A stretch of 39,688 nucleotides of DNA, from the NCBI GenBank assembly GCA_945861885.1, contig CAMAVR010000032.1, forward strand, positions 1-39,688. The letters are read 5' to 3'. The notes under the pieces were generated by a model, which was given only the letters and a program-made list of their open reading frames with translations, ran no database searches and was not told the origin of the DNA. The stretch is from Nannocystis exedens (GTDB lineage: Bacteria; Myxococcota_A; Polyangia; Polyangiales; Polyangiaceae). The position numbers were made by a program, and so were the translations under genes. Shown in pieces: positions 1 to 6,117 of the stretch (its first letter is position 1; the number at the start of each line of letters is the position of its first letter).

Positions 1-58
1 CCGTCCCTGCTTACGACCACGCAAAACTTGCTTCCGGGTGGTGGTCTGCCTTGCCCGG

Positions 59-75
59 GCAGGATTCGAACCTGC
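59..75 (-). other. tRNA T-arm-like remnant
   Basis: On the minus strand this is a 5-bp stem GCAGG/CCTGC closing a TTCGAAT loop, matching the universal T-arm pattern GTTCRANYC. It is followed by CCGGGCA, which could be the 3' strand of an acceptor stem. About 50 bases upstream on the minus strand AGCCTGG could pair imperfectly with it, and a TTGAAAC loop that would give a GAA (Phe) anticodon can be drawn. However, the anticodon stem is only about 3 bp, no D-loop GG is visible, and the variable region would be about 11 nt. I read it as a decayed tRNA or an attachment-site scar rather than a working tRNA. Confidence 0.35.
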
Positions 76-284
76 TAGGTTCCATCATAAGGTTTCAACT
101 TCGCATTCGTATTCTCCTTATCCAGGCTTGCCTGGCGCACTCAACGAAATGGAGGGAACTCCAGTCCTTGCTTCGCTACGAAGTCGCCTTGCCCGTTTAC
201 TGACGTCGATGACACTTCATCGGACGGGAACCGATTGGGGTTGCTTCGATTTCGATCTTTGTACGTGAATTTAAGAACCCTGAG

Positions 285-339
285 CCCTCACCCTCGCGTG
301 ACTTCGTCACGCTTTCCCTCTCCCGCGAAGCGGGAGAGG
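285..339. repeat. Dispersed bipartite hairpin repeat, copy 1
   Basis: Two adjacent perfect hairpins: GCGTGAC-ttc-GTCACGC, then CTCTCCCGC-gaa-GCGGGAGAG. The same arrangement recurs at 11718-11779. Between the copies the first stem changes an A-T pair to a G-C pair on both arms, so pairing is kept. A decayed further half-unit (CCGCTT...AAGCGG) follows to about 372. Sequences of this style resemble REP-type intergenic palindromes of proteobacteria; assignment to a named family is not possible from sequence alone. Confidence 0.75.
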
Positions 340-393
340 ATGCTCCGCTTTCCGGCGAAGCGGGACGGGATGCTTCGGTGCGGAGTACTCCTT

Positions 394-409
394 TTTTTAG
401 CGCTAAAAA
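394..409 (-). terminator. AT-rich palindrome at the 3' end of the first gene
   Basis: A perfect 16-bp palindrome TTTTT-AGCGCT-AAAAA lies across the stop codon (405-403) of the minus-strand gene and is flanked by T/A runs on both sides. It could serve as a weak bidirectional terminator, but the stem is AT-rich with only a four-base GC core, so the assignment is tentative. Confidence 0.3.
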
Positions 410-1512
410 GACATTACAAAATTGGCGCCTCCGCCTGACGGCCATGCGTATGGCGTGACCGTTACTCGCTTTGTCGCCGTTCGATCATCGTGAGGGGCGC
501 TACTGTGTTTCTCCGTGAGAAGGAGTATGACCCCGGTGGCAAGCGCGGCGGCACCTGCGCCGAAGCCGACGATTTCAAAAGTTCTTGCGCGCCGCGCTTC
601 GTTGACTTTTACACACGCCTCGGCTGCCCCCGGCGCTCCGTTTGCCGCGCATACGTTGGCTATGTGACTTGGAACTCGGGTGCGCCTCGTGTCGGCTTCA
701 TCGCGCAGCGAGACAAATCGCACCGCTTGGATCACGCCACCGGCTGTCAGCGCGGCGCCGATGCCCAGTGCGACGTAGGCGCCGATGCGGCGTGCGGAGC
801 TCCCACGCTCCTTGTGCATGTGCGACTCCCAATCACCGAGCGCTTTTTGCGTGTCGTTTGTTTGGGTAATTGCGGGGGTGGCTACATCGGTAGCGGCGAC
901 GGTGCTCTCGGCGGGGGCCGCGCCAATCAGTCGCGTCACCATCCGGTCGACTTCAACCCGAAGTCGCTCGCTTGCGGCGTCGTCGAGCGTCTCTCGATAA
1001 GTTGCTTCGACCATTGTTTCGCTCTCGCCGCGCGCCCAAAGGTGAACTTCGGTGCGAAGATGGTGCGCCGATGCGTGCTTTGTCGTCCCCCAAAAAAAAC
1101 GATCGACGTGCAATTGATTGGCGATGCGAGTGAGGCAGGCCGCATCTGGTTTCGGCGGGCATCGAAGTGCGATGACGAGCGTGCTCAACGATTGCGGCGA
1201 TTCGAGCAGCGACCAGTGTGGCGTTGCATGAATGCGCGCCCGGAGCGCTTTGGTGAGCGCTTCAGCGTGGTCATCGGCGTCGTCCGAATCGATATCGAGC
1301 AGAGCCGCCACTTTGCGCTCGTCGTCGTTGCTGGGAGGAGACTCGGCGGGCACTTCGGCGGCGTTCGGCGCCGTTCGGCTTGCGGAAGCGGACGCCTCGC
1401 CGGGGGCGAGCGCGATCGCCATAGCGCCGGCGAAAATGACCTTTTTGTGCCTACAAAACCGTGAAAAAATCGAAAAAGAGCGCGATATCGGAAGCTCACA
1501 TGGCTGGATCAT
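403..1512 (-). CDS. Membrane-anchored periplasmic protein of unknown function
   Basis: I do not recognise a named family. From the ATG at 1512 the protein is 369 aa; an ATG at 1557 adds 15 residues, and neither start has a clear ribosome-binding site. A basic stretch and hydrophobic segment (about residues 22-36) followed by Ala/Ser-rich sequence looks like a signal peptide. The middle (about 55-225) is a soluble domain containing two cysteines in a CPPKPDAAC context. Two hydrophobic segments follow near residues 243-262 and 312-332, separated by a loop with a Cys pair. This layout (signal, soluble domain, two late hydrophobic segments around a Cys-bearing loop) is common among uncharacterised Myxococcota envelope proteins. 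It is divergent from rsmD with about 120 bp between starts, which probably holds both promoters. Confidence 0.7.
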   Translation of the reverse strand: MIQPCELPISRSFSIFSRFCRHKKVIFAGAMAIALAPGEASASASRTAPNAAEVPAESPPSNDDERKVAALLDIDSDDADDHAEALTKALRARIHATPHWSLLESPQSLSTLVIALRCPPKPDAACLTRIANQLHVDRFFWGTTKHASAHHLRTEVHLWARGESETMVEATYRETLDDAASERLRVEVDRMVTRLIGAAPAESTVAATDVATPAITQTNDTQKALGDWESHMHKERGSSARRIGAYVALGIGAALTAGGVIQAVRFVSLRDEADTRRTRVPSHIANVCAANGAPGAAEACVKVNEARRARTFEIVGFGAGAAALATGVILLLTEKHSSAPHDDRTATKRVTVTPYAWPSGGGANFVMSF

Positions 1513-1631
1513 GGCACCCGCACACCTACTACGAAACAGCGCCCGCGCGTCCGCCAAAGCGAACGTGAGGCGGCATGCTATGTTGTTGTCTCAACCTTTC
1601 ACGCGGGCGTCAGGCCCAACTTCGGCCGTTC

Positions 1632-2198
1632 ATGCGCATTACTGGCGGAACACTCCGCTCACGCATTCTCATCGCACCACGCGGTTCCGCGACGCGCCCG
1701 ACCGCCGACCGGGTGCGCGAGGCGCTCTTTTCGATCCTCGCGTCGCGTATCGACATCGACGGTGCGCACGTTCTCGACCTTTATGCGGGGACGGGGTCTC
1801 TCTCGTTTGAGGCACTCTCGCGGGGCGCCGCATCCGTGACGCTGGTTGAACATGCGCGTGCCGCCGTCGAAGCGATTCGGACGAACGCCGATGCGCTTGG
1901 GGTTGCTGGGCGCGTTAAGATGCACGCAATCACCGTCGAACGGGCACTCGCGCATCTTGCCGGAAGCACGTTCGACCTCATTTTTGCCGACCCACCGTAC
2001 GCGATGATCGCCGACGGCGCCGTCCCCTCGCTTTTGTCAAAATTGCGATGCGCCGATCTGTTGACACAAGACGGAGTGTTGGTCCTCGAACATGCATCGT
2101 TGTCCGCGTCGCCGCCAATCGACAATCTTCGAGTCGAGCAGACGCGCGTATACGGCGATACGAGCCTCGCGTTTTATGTGCGAGAGGGGGCACAATGA
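1632..2198 (+). CDS. rsmD: 16S rRNA (guanine(966)-N2)-methyltransferase
   Basis: RsmD methylates G966 of 16S rRNA in the assembled small subunit, using S-adenosylmethionine. The 188-aa product has the family order: N-terminal RITGG...RG...TRPT..RVREALF (residues 2-33), SAM-binding motif I DLYAGTGS (49-56), an acidic VE at about 72-73 for the ribose, and the catalytic DPPY (120-123) typical of N-methyltransferases acting on exocyclic amines. The frame continues upstream, but the conserved RITGG motif directly follows the ATG at 1632, so that start is chosen. Its stop overlaps the start of truA by four bases (ATGA), implying translational coupling of two RNA-modification enzymes. Confidence 0.95.
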   Translation: MRITGGTLRSRILIAPRGSATRPTADRVREALFSILASRIDIDGAHVLDLYAGTGSLSFEALSRGAASVTLVEHARAAVEAIRTNADALGVAGRVKMHAITVERALAHLAGSTFDLIFADPPYAMIADGAVPSLLSKLRCADLLTQDGVLVLEHASLSASPPIDNLRVEQTRVYGDTSLAFYVREGAQ

Positions 2199-3004
2199 GC
2201 CGCGAAATCTCGGCCGGCGTACTTCTTCGCGTGGCGTACGAGGGGACGGAGTTTCACGGCTGGGCGTCGCAAAAGGGTGCGCGCACGGTGCAAGAGGCGC
2301 TTCTTGGCGCGGTGCGTGCGATCGACGATGGCGTGCGCGGTGTGCGCGGTGCGAGCAGGACCGACGCGGGCGTGCACGCGGAATGGCAGCTCGCCTCGTT
2401 CGATACGGGCCGGCGCCTCGAAGCGCGCGCGTGGGCGCTCGCGATCAACCAGCACCTTCCCGACGACGTGGCGGTGCGCGCGGCGTGCGATGCACCGATC
2501 GGCTTCAATCCGCGCTTTGCCGCGCACAACAAGCTCTATCGTTATCGCCTGCTCATCGACCCGGTTCGCGATCCGCTTCAGCGCAAAGTGGCGTGGCGGA
2601 TCGGCCGCGGAATCGACCTCGCACTTCTTGAGCGCGAAGCGCGCGGCATTGTAGGTGAACGAGATTTTGCAGCGTTTCGAAGCGCGAGCGACGAACGAGA
2701 AAATACCGTGCGCCACGTAAGGCGGGTCGAAGTCGAGCGATCGTCCGACACGCGCATCGTGAGCATCGCAGTCGAAGGAAGCGGGTTCATGCACAACATG
2801 GTGCGTATTATCGTAGGTACGCTCGTCGACGTAGCAACAGGACGTCTTGCCGAAGGGGCAATCGCACGCGGGCTAGAGACGCGTGATCGAAGGGTGCTAG
2901 GCACAACAGCCCCAGCGCAAGGGCTAACGTTAGAGCGAATTGATCTGCGAGCAAGCGAAGAGGGCAATCAAGTGGGCGCGTGGTGGCCGGACTCTGCCCC
3001 GTAA
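2195..3004 (+). CDS. truA: tRNA pseudouridine(38-40) synthase
   Basis: TruA isomerises uridines 38-40 in the anticodon stem-loop of many tRNAs. The 269-aa protein carries VAYEGTEFHGW (13-23), the catalytic-aspartate motif GASRTDAGVHA (D57), the YRYRL strand, and the C-terminal FMHNMVRIIVGTL segment that shapes the active site. The length is normal for the family. The start is the ATG at 2195 inside the ATGA overlap with rsmD; the reading frame remains open upstream but that part is rsmD in another frame. Confidence 0.95.
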   Translation: MSREISAGVLLRVAYEGTEFHGWASQKGARTVQEALLGAVRAIDDGVRGVRGASRTDAGVHAEWQLASFDTGRRLEARAWALAINQHLPDDVAVRAACDAPIGFNPRFAAHNKLYRYRLLIDPVRDPLQRKVAWRIGRGIDLALLEREARGIVGERDFAAFRSASDERENTVRHVRRVEVERSSDTRIVSIAVEGSGFMHNMVRIIVGTLVDVATGRLAEGAIARGLETRDRRVLGTTAPAQGLTLERIDLRASEEGNQVGAWWPDSAP

Positions 3005-3031
3005 ACGTGCCCGTGCCCGTAAACGTGCCCG
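2998..3031 (+). repeat. Two tandem 16-bp repeats at the end of truA
   Basis: CCCGTAAACGTGCCCG occurs at 2998-3013 and again at 3016-3031, an 18-bp period. The first copy supplies the truA stop codon TAA. A related CCCGTTTACGGG palindrome lies at about 5129-5140, at the 3' ends of mdtI and ppiC. The role is unknown; both sites are in 3' regions. Confidence 0.7.
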
Positions 3032-3067
3032 GCTTCTAAAGCGCGTGCAAAACAGCCCCCCGGGCCG

Positions 3068-3589
3068 CTACCCCATAAATGTTTCGTCGAGCGCGCCGAT
3101 TTGGCGGAGCGCTTCGAATAGAGCGATCCCCGCAGCGTTCGCGAGATTGAGCGATCGCACGGCGCCGAGCGTCGGAATCGACACAGTGCGGTCGGGATGC
3201 GCCTCGACAAGCGTGGCGGGGAGGCCGACGCTTTCTCGTCCAAAAATGAGCGCGTCGCCCGGTGCGAATGCCGCCGACAAATAGCTCCGCGGCGCTGTGG
3301 CGCTAAAGAGATGCAAATTCCCACTTGGAGACAAGGTGCTAAAAGCGTGCAAAAAATGGGGGAAATCGATGTGTTGCTGGACCTTCACGAGATGCCAATA
3401 ATCGACGCCGGCGCGGCGGACCGCCTGCTCATCGATGCGAAAGCCGAGCTTCCCGACAAGGTGAAGGTGCGATGCTGTGGCTGCGCACAGGCGCGCAATA
3501 TTGCCAGTATTTGGGGGTATTTCGGGCTCGACAAGCACGATGTGCAGCGGCGTCGAGAGTGGGTGCGCGCGAAGGCGAGGGGCAAGCAT
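3068..3589 (-). CDS. trmL: tRNA (cytidine(34)-2'-O)-methyltransferase (SPOUT family)
   Basis: TrmL methylates the ribose of the wobble nucleotide in tRNA-Leu isoacceptors. The 173-aa protein is a single SPOUT domain with EPEIPPNTGNIARLCAAT near the N-terminus (binding and catalytic Arg loop), the knot motif FGRESVGLP in the second half and the C-terminal VRSLNLANAAGIALFE typical of TrmL/TrmH-like enzymes. About 15 residues precede the conserved LHIVLVEPE; the ATG at 3589 is used but an internal start is possible. It converges on truA, with the repeat block between them. Confidence 0.92.
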   Translation of the reverse strand: MLAPRLRAHPLSTPLHIVLVEPEIPPNTGNIARLCAATASHLHLVGKLGFRIDEQAVRRAGVDYWHLVKVQQHIDFPHFLHAFSTLSPSGNLHLFSATAPRSYLSAAFAPGDALIFGRESVGLPATLVEAHPDRTVSIPTLGAVRSLNLANAAGIALFEALRQIGALDETFMG

Positions 3590-3706
3590 CGATGTACCGG
3601 TCTCAACTGTAGCCTGACATTTCCCGAGCGGCGGCCCCCGATCGCTTTTTTTCCGAGTTGTCGTGCCGCGGAGCGGCTCGCAGATTACGATTGGGACCTA
3701 AACCCT

Positions 3707-4438
3707 ATGGCCGACTCTGTGACCACAGCACGCGCCGAGCTTATCAAACGGCTCGAGCAGCTTACCGGAACAGGCGAGATCCCAAAGCTCGCCGAAGCGC
3801 TCACGCATTCGAGCTACGCCAATGAGTCGCGTCAGCCGGACAATCAGCGCCTCGAATTTTTGGGCGATGCGGTGCTCTATTTGTGCGCGAGCGAGCTGCT
3901 TATCGCGGCGCATCCCGATGCTGACGAAGGGCTTCTCACGCGAATGCGCAGTGCGGTGATCAACGCCGAAGCGCTCGCAAAATGGGGGCGTAAACTCGAG
4001 CTCGGGAGCTGCCTTGCCGTGGGGCGAGGCGCGCGCGCAGAGGCCGACGCGATGCAGACAAACGTGATCGCCGATGCTGTCGAAGCGGTGATCGCCGCCG
4101 TGTACGACGGCTGCGGTCTCGACGGCGCACGATCGCTTGTGCGTGAAATTGTCGGCGAAGCGATCGGCAATGCTGCGGCGCTCGGGGAGCGCGATTCGAA
4201 GAGCGCGCTTCAAGAGATGGTCCAGGCCCGCGGCGGAAGCACGCCGGTCTATCGCGTGATGTCAGCCGTCGGTCCGGTGCACGACCAGCTGCTTGAAGTG
4301 GCTGTTTTTGTCGGTGATCAAGAGGTTGGGCGAGCAACCGCGCGGTCGAAGCGGAATGCGGAGCGGGCGGCGGCCGACAGTGCGCTAGCGGTGTTGAGAG
4401 ATGCCGCCCCCGTGGCCGAGAAGAAGAGTTCGATATGA
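3707..4438 (+). CDS. rnc: Ribonuclease III
   Basis: RNase III cuts double-stranded RNA during rRNA processing and mRNA turnover. The 243-aa protein has the signature NQRLEFLGD (46-54) with catalytic E50 and D54, the second metal-binding pair D123 and E126 in ADAVEAVIAAVYDG, and a C-terminal double-stranded RNA-binding domain (about 163-234) ending KRNAERAAADSAL. The frame is open far upstream, but that part is the antisense of trmL; homology starts just after the ATG at 3707. Its TGA overlaps the start of the next gene (ATGA at 4435), so the SMR genes are probably translated from the same message. Confidence 0.95.
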   Translation: MADSVTTARAELIKRLEQLTGTGEIPKLAEALTHSSYANESRQPDNQRLEFLGDAVLYLCASELLIAAHPDADEGLLTRMRSAVINAEALAKWGRKLELGSCLAVGRGARAEADAMQTNVIADAVEAVIAAVYDGCGLDGARSLVREIVGEAIGNAAALGERDSKSALQEMVQARGGSTPVYRVMSAVGPVHDQLLEVAVFVGDQEVGRATARSKRNAERAAADSALAVLRDAAPVAEKKSSI

Positions 4439-4806
4439 AAAAAGCGTGGTTTTTTCTACTGCTGGCAATCTGCACCGAAGTCGGCGGCACGCTTGCGATG
4501 AACGCATCCGGGCACACCGGCAACCCCGCGATGTACGCGCTCATGTTTGCGCTCATCGGGTCGTCGTATTTTTTCCTCTCATTCGCCCTTCGCGGTATCG
4601 CCGTGGGGATCGCGATTGCCGTGTGGGAGGGGCTAGGGACATCGCTCATCACGTTTATCTCGCTAGTCTTTTTGGATGAACCGGTGTCGCCGCAAAAAGC
4701 ATTCGGACTAAGCCTGGCGATGGTCGGCATCGCGCTTCTCCACTACGGCGAACTCGATGATGTCGAGCAGTCCGGAAAGCCAAGCGCGGAGGCAGCCCAA
4801 TGCTAA
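4435..4806 (+). CDS. SMR-family exporter subunit, MdtJ-like
   Basis: A 123-aa four-helix small multidrug resistance protein. It carries the conserved membrane glutamate E15 in AICTEVGGTLAM, the substrate/proton-coupling residue of the family. The segment SYFFLSFALRGIAVGIAIAVWEGLG and the C-terminal extension after helix 4 resemble MdtJ of the MdtJI spermidine exporter more than EmrE. Downstream lies a second, shorter SMR gene overlapping by 7 bp, as expected for a heterodimeric pair. The start overlaps the rnc stop. The substrate is inferred only from family resemblance; polyamines or cationic drugs are candidates. Confidence 0.85.
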   Translation: MKKAWFFLLLAICTEVGGTLAMNASGHTGNPAMYALMFALIGSSYFFLSFALRGIAVGIAIAVWEGLGTSLITFISLVFLDEPVSPQKAFGLSLAMVGIALLHYGELDDVEQSGKPSAEAAQC

Positions 4807-5126
4807 GCCACGGAGCCGCGCTGCTGCTCATCGCCTGCTCAGCCGCGTTAGATGTAGGAGCCAACATGCTCCTCGATAAGTCAGACGGATTTCGTAACAA
4901 AAAGCTCGGTTTTTTAGCGATTTTTATGGTCTGCGGGGCATTTACGTTGCTCGCGCAAGTGACCAAAACGATCGAACTGACCGTCGCCTATGTCACATGG
5001 GGAGCGATGGCGATTCTCGGGACAGTGGCATGCGGCCGCATCTTTCTTGGCCAACGCTTGAACTGGCGAGGTTGGCTCGGGCTGGTCGTGATCGTCGCGT
5101 CGATTGCGATTCTTAAGACGGCTTAG
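4800..5126 (+). CDS. SMR-family exporter subunit, MdtI-like, with Asp in place of the conserved Glu
   Basis: A 108-aa four-helix SMR protein, partner of the preceding gene (7-bp overlap). The pattern KSDGFRNKKLGF, the helix-3 segment LTVAYVTWGAMAILGT and GQRLNWRGWLGLVVIVASI match MdtI-type subunits. The residue normally the essential membrane glutamate of helix 1 is aspartate here (D18 in AALDVGANML). In the heterodimer only the MdtJ-like partner therefore keeps Glu. Its stop lies 7 bp from the stop of the convergent ppiC-like gene. Confidence 0.85.
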   Translation: MLSHGAALLLIACSAALDVGANMLLDKSDGFRNKKLGFLAIFMVCGAFTLLAQVTKTIELTVAYVTWGAMAILGTVACGRIFLGQRLNWRGWLGLVVIVASIAILKTA

Positions 5127-5133
5127 CGCCCGT

Positions 5134-6117
5134 TTACGGGGCAGAGCTTGGCACTTGGCCTGGGCGACTTGGTGCAATCACTTTGGCGTCGGGTGCTACG
5201 TCGAGCGTCTTTAGGAGCGCTTCGTTGTAGGTTGTTAGCGATTTTTTGCGCAGCTCGGCGATGAGATCTTTTCGTCCTTGCGCGAAACGCTCTTTGGCGA
5301 TCGCTTGGCGAATTTCTGGGAGTGCGTCTTCGAAACTTCGGCGCACGCCTGGAGCTGTCGCCCGCTTCCACACGACCGAATAGCCGCCATCTTCTGGCAC
5401 GACGTGAGGGGCGAACTCGCCGTCTTCTACCCCCCAGGCCGCTTTCACGATTGCCGGGTCGACGTGCACGCCTTGTTCGGTCGAGCCGCCGCTTGCATCA
5501 ACGAACCCCAGATTCCCATCGCGCAGAAGTGTGGTCTGGTCGGTGCTATACTTTCGCGCGAGCGACGCGAAGTTTTCGGTCGACGGATTCTTCGTCGCTG
5601 CCGCGAGAACTTGCTCCGCATCGCCGCGCGTCTTGCACCGGATGCGCGAGATCGCGACGCGGTCGGCAATTTCGTATTTTGCGCGATTTGCCTCAAAATA
5701 AGCGCGTGCGGCGTCGATCGGGATCGACTCCGGTGTTGGCGATCGATCGCGGAGCGCGTCGATTGTTGCATTGGCGCGCGCTCGATCGACGATGCTTGCG
5801 ACGGAGCGCTTCTCGCCGAGCTTTGCATCGCTTGCAGCGAGCGCGAGTCGCACTTCGGGGGCGATGACCTCTTCGACGATGCGTCGACGAAGAGTGGCGA
5901 GATCGCCTCCGATCAGCGCTCTCTGTTCGGCGGTGATGTGCGAAAGAAGCAAGTCGACTTCAGCCGTAGTGATCGCCGCGCTCCCGACGCGCGCGAGAAT
6001 CGGCGAATGAGGCGACCCGGCGTCGGGAGCGCTGGCGTGCGCGGAAGCTGCGAGAGCTAGAACGAGTGTTAGCGGAATCCGAAGATAGGCTTTGGAAGAC
6101 ACGGAAGCCCCTGTCAC
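5134..6117 (-). CDS. Exported parvulin-type peptidyl-prolyl isomerase (PpiC/SurA-like)
   Basis: A 327-aa periplasmic folding factor that would catalyse prolyl cis-trans isomerisation. A signal peptide covers about residues 1-30 (RIPLTLVLALAASAHASA). A SurA_N-like helical region with VGSAAITTAEVDLLL starts near 43, followed by a parvulin domain (about 150-260) with VAISRIRCKT, FASLARKYSTD, GNLGFVD, and a C-terminal helix EIRQAIAKERF. The GTG start overlaps the stop of the PBP gene (GTGA at 6117-6114), indicating translational coupling and a shared role in envelope biogenesis. A GTG five codons further in is an alternative start. Confidence 0.88.
   Translation of the reverse strand: MTGASVSSKAYLRIPLTLVLALAASAHASAPDAGSPHSPILARVGSAAITTAEVDLLLSHITAEQRALIGGDLATLRRRIVEEVIAPEVRLALAASDAKLGEKRSVASIVDRARANATIDALRDRSPTPESIPIDAARAYFEANRAKYEIADRVAISRIRCKTRGDAEQVLAAATKNPSTENFASLARKYSTDQTTLLRDGNLGFVDASGGSTEQGVHVDPAIVKAAWGVEDGEFAPHVVPEDGGYSVVWKRATAPGVRRSFEDALPEIRQAIAKERFAQGRKDLIAELRKKSLTTYNEALLKTLDVAPDAKVIAPSRPGQVPSSAP

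Larger units (their letters stand above)
1..402. other. Non-coding left edge, no supported gene
   Basis: No reading frame here looks like a real protein; the short frames present are low-complexity or are translations of structured DNA. The stretch holds a tRNA T-arm-like sequence (59-75), a small hairpin CCAGG-cttg-CCTGG (about 122-135), a bipartite hairpin repeat (285-339) with a degenerate extra half-unit to about 372, and an AT-rich palindrome (394-409). It reads as an intergenic region that has collected repeats and debris. Confidence 0.6.

Noticed and set aside
52..128. Functional tRNA gene on the minus strand
   Set aside because: Only the T-arm is canonical; the anticodon stem has about three pairs, there is no D-loop GG and the acceptor stem has a mismatch and a G-U pair. 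Recorded as a remnant only.
38..268. 76-aa reading frame with GFEPAR at its start
   Set aside because: GFEP is simply the translation of a tRNA T-arm (GGATTCGAACC) on the opposite strand, a well-known source of spurious proteins.
490..1464. 324-aa plus-strand reading frame
   Set aside because: Antisense to the membrane-protein gene at 403-1512; Arg/Cys-rich composition with no domain pattern, typical of a GC-rich shadow frame.
3197..3706. 170-residue N-terminal extension of RNase III
   Set aside because: It is antisense to trmL and has no RNase III homology; the conserved protein starts just after the ATG at 3707.
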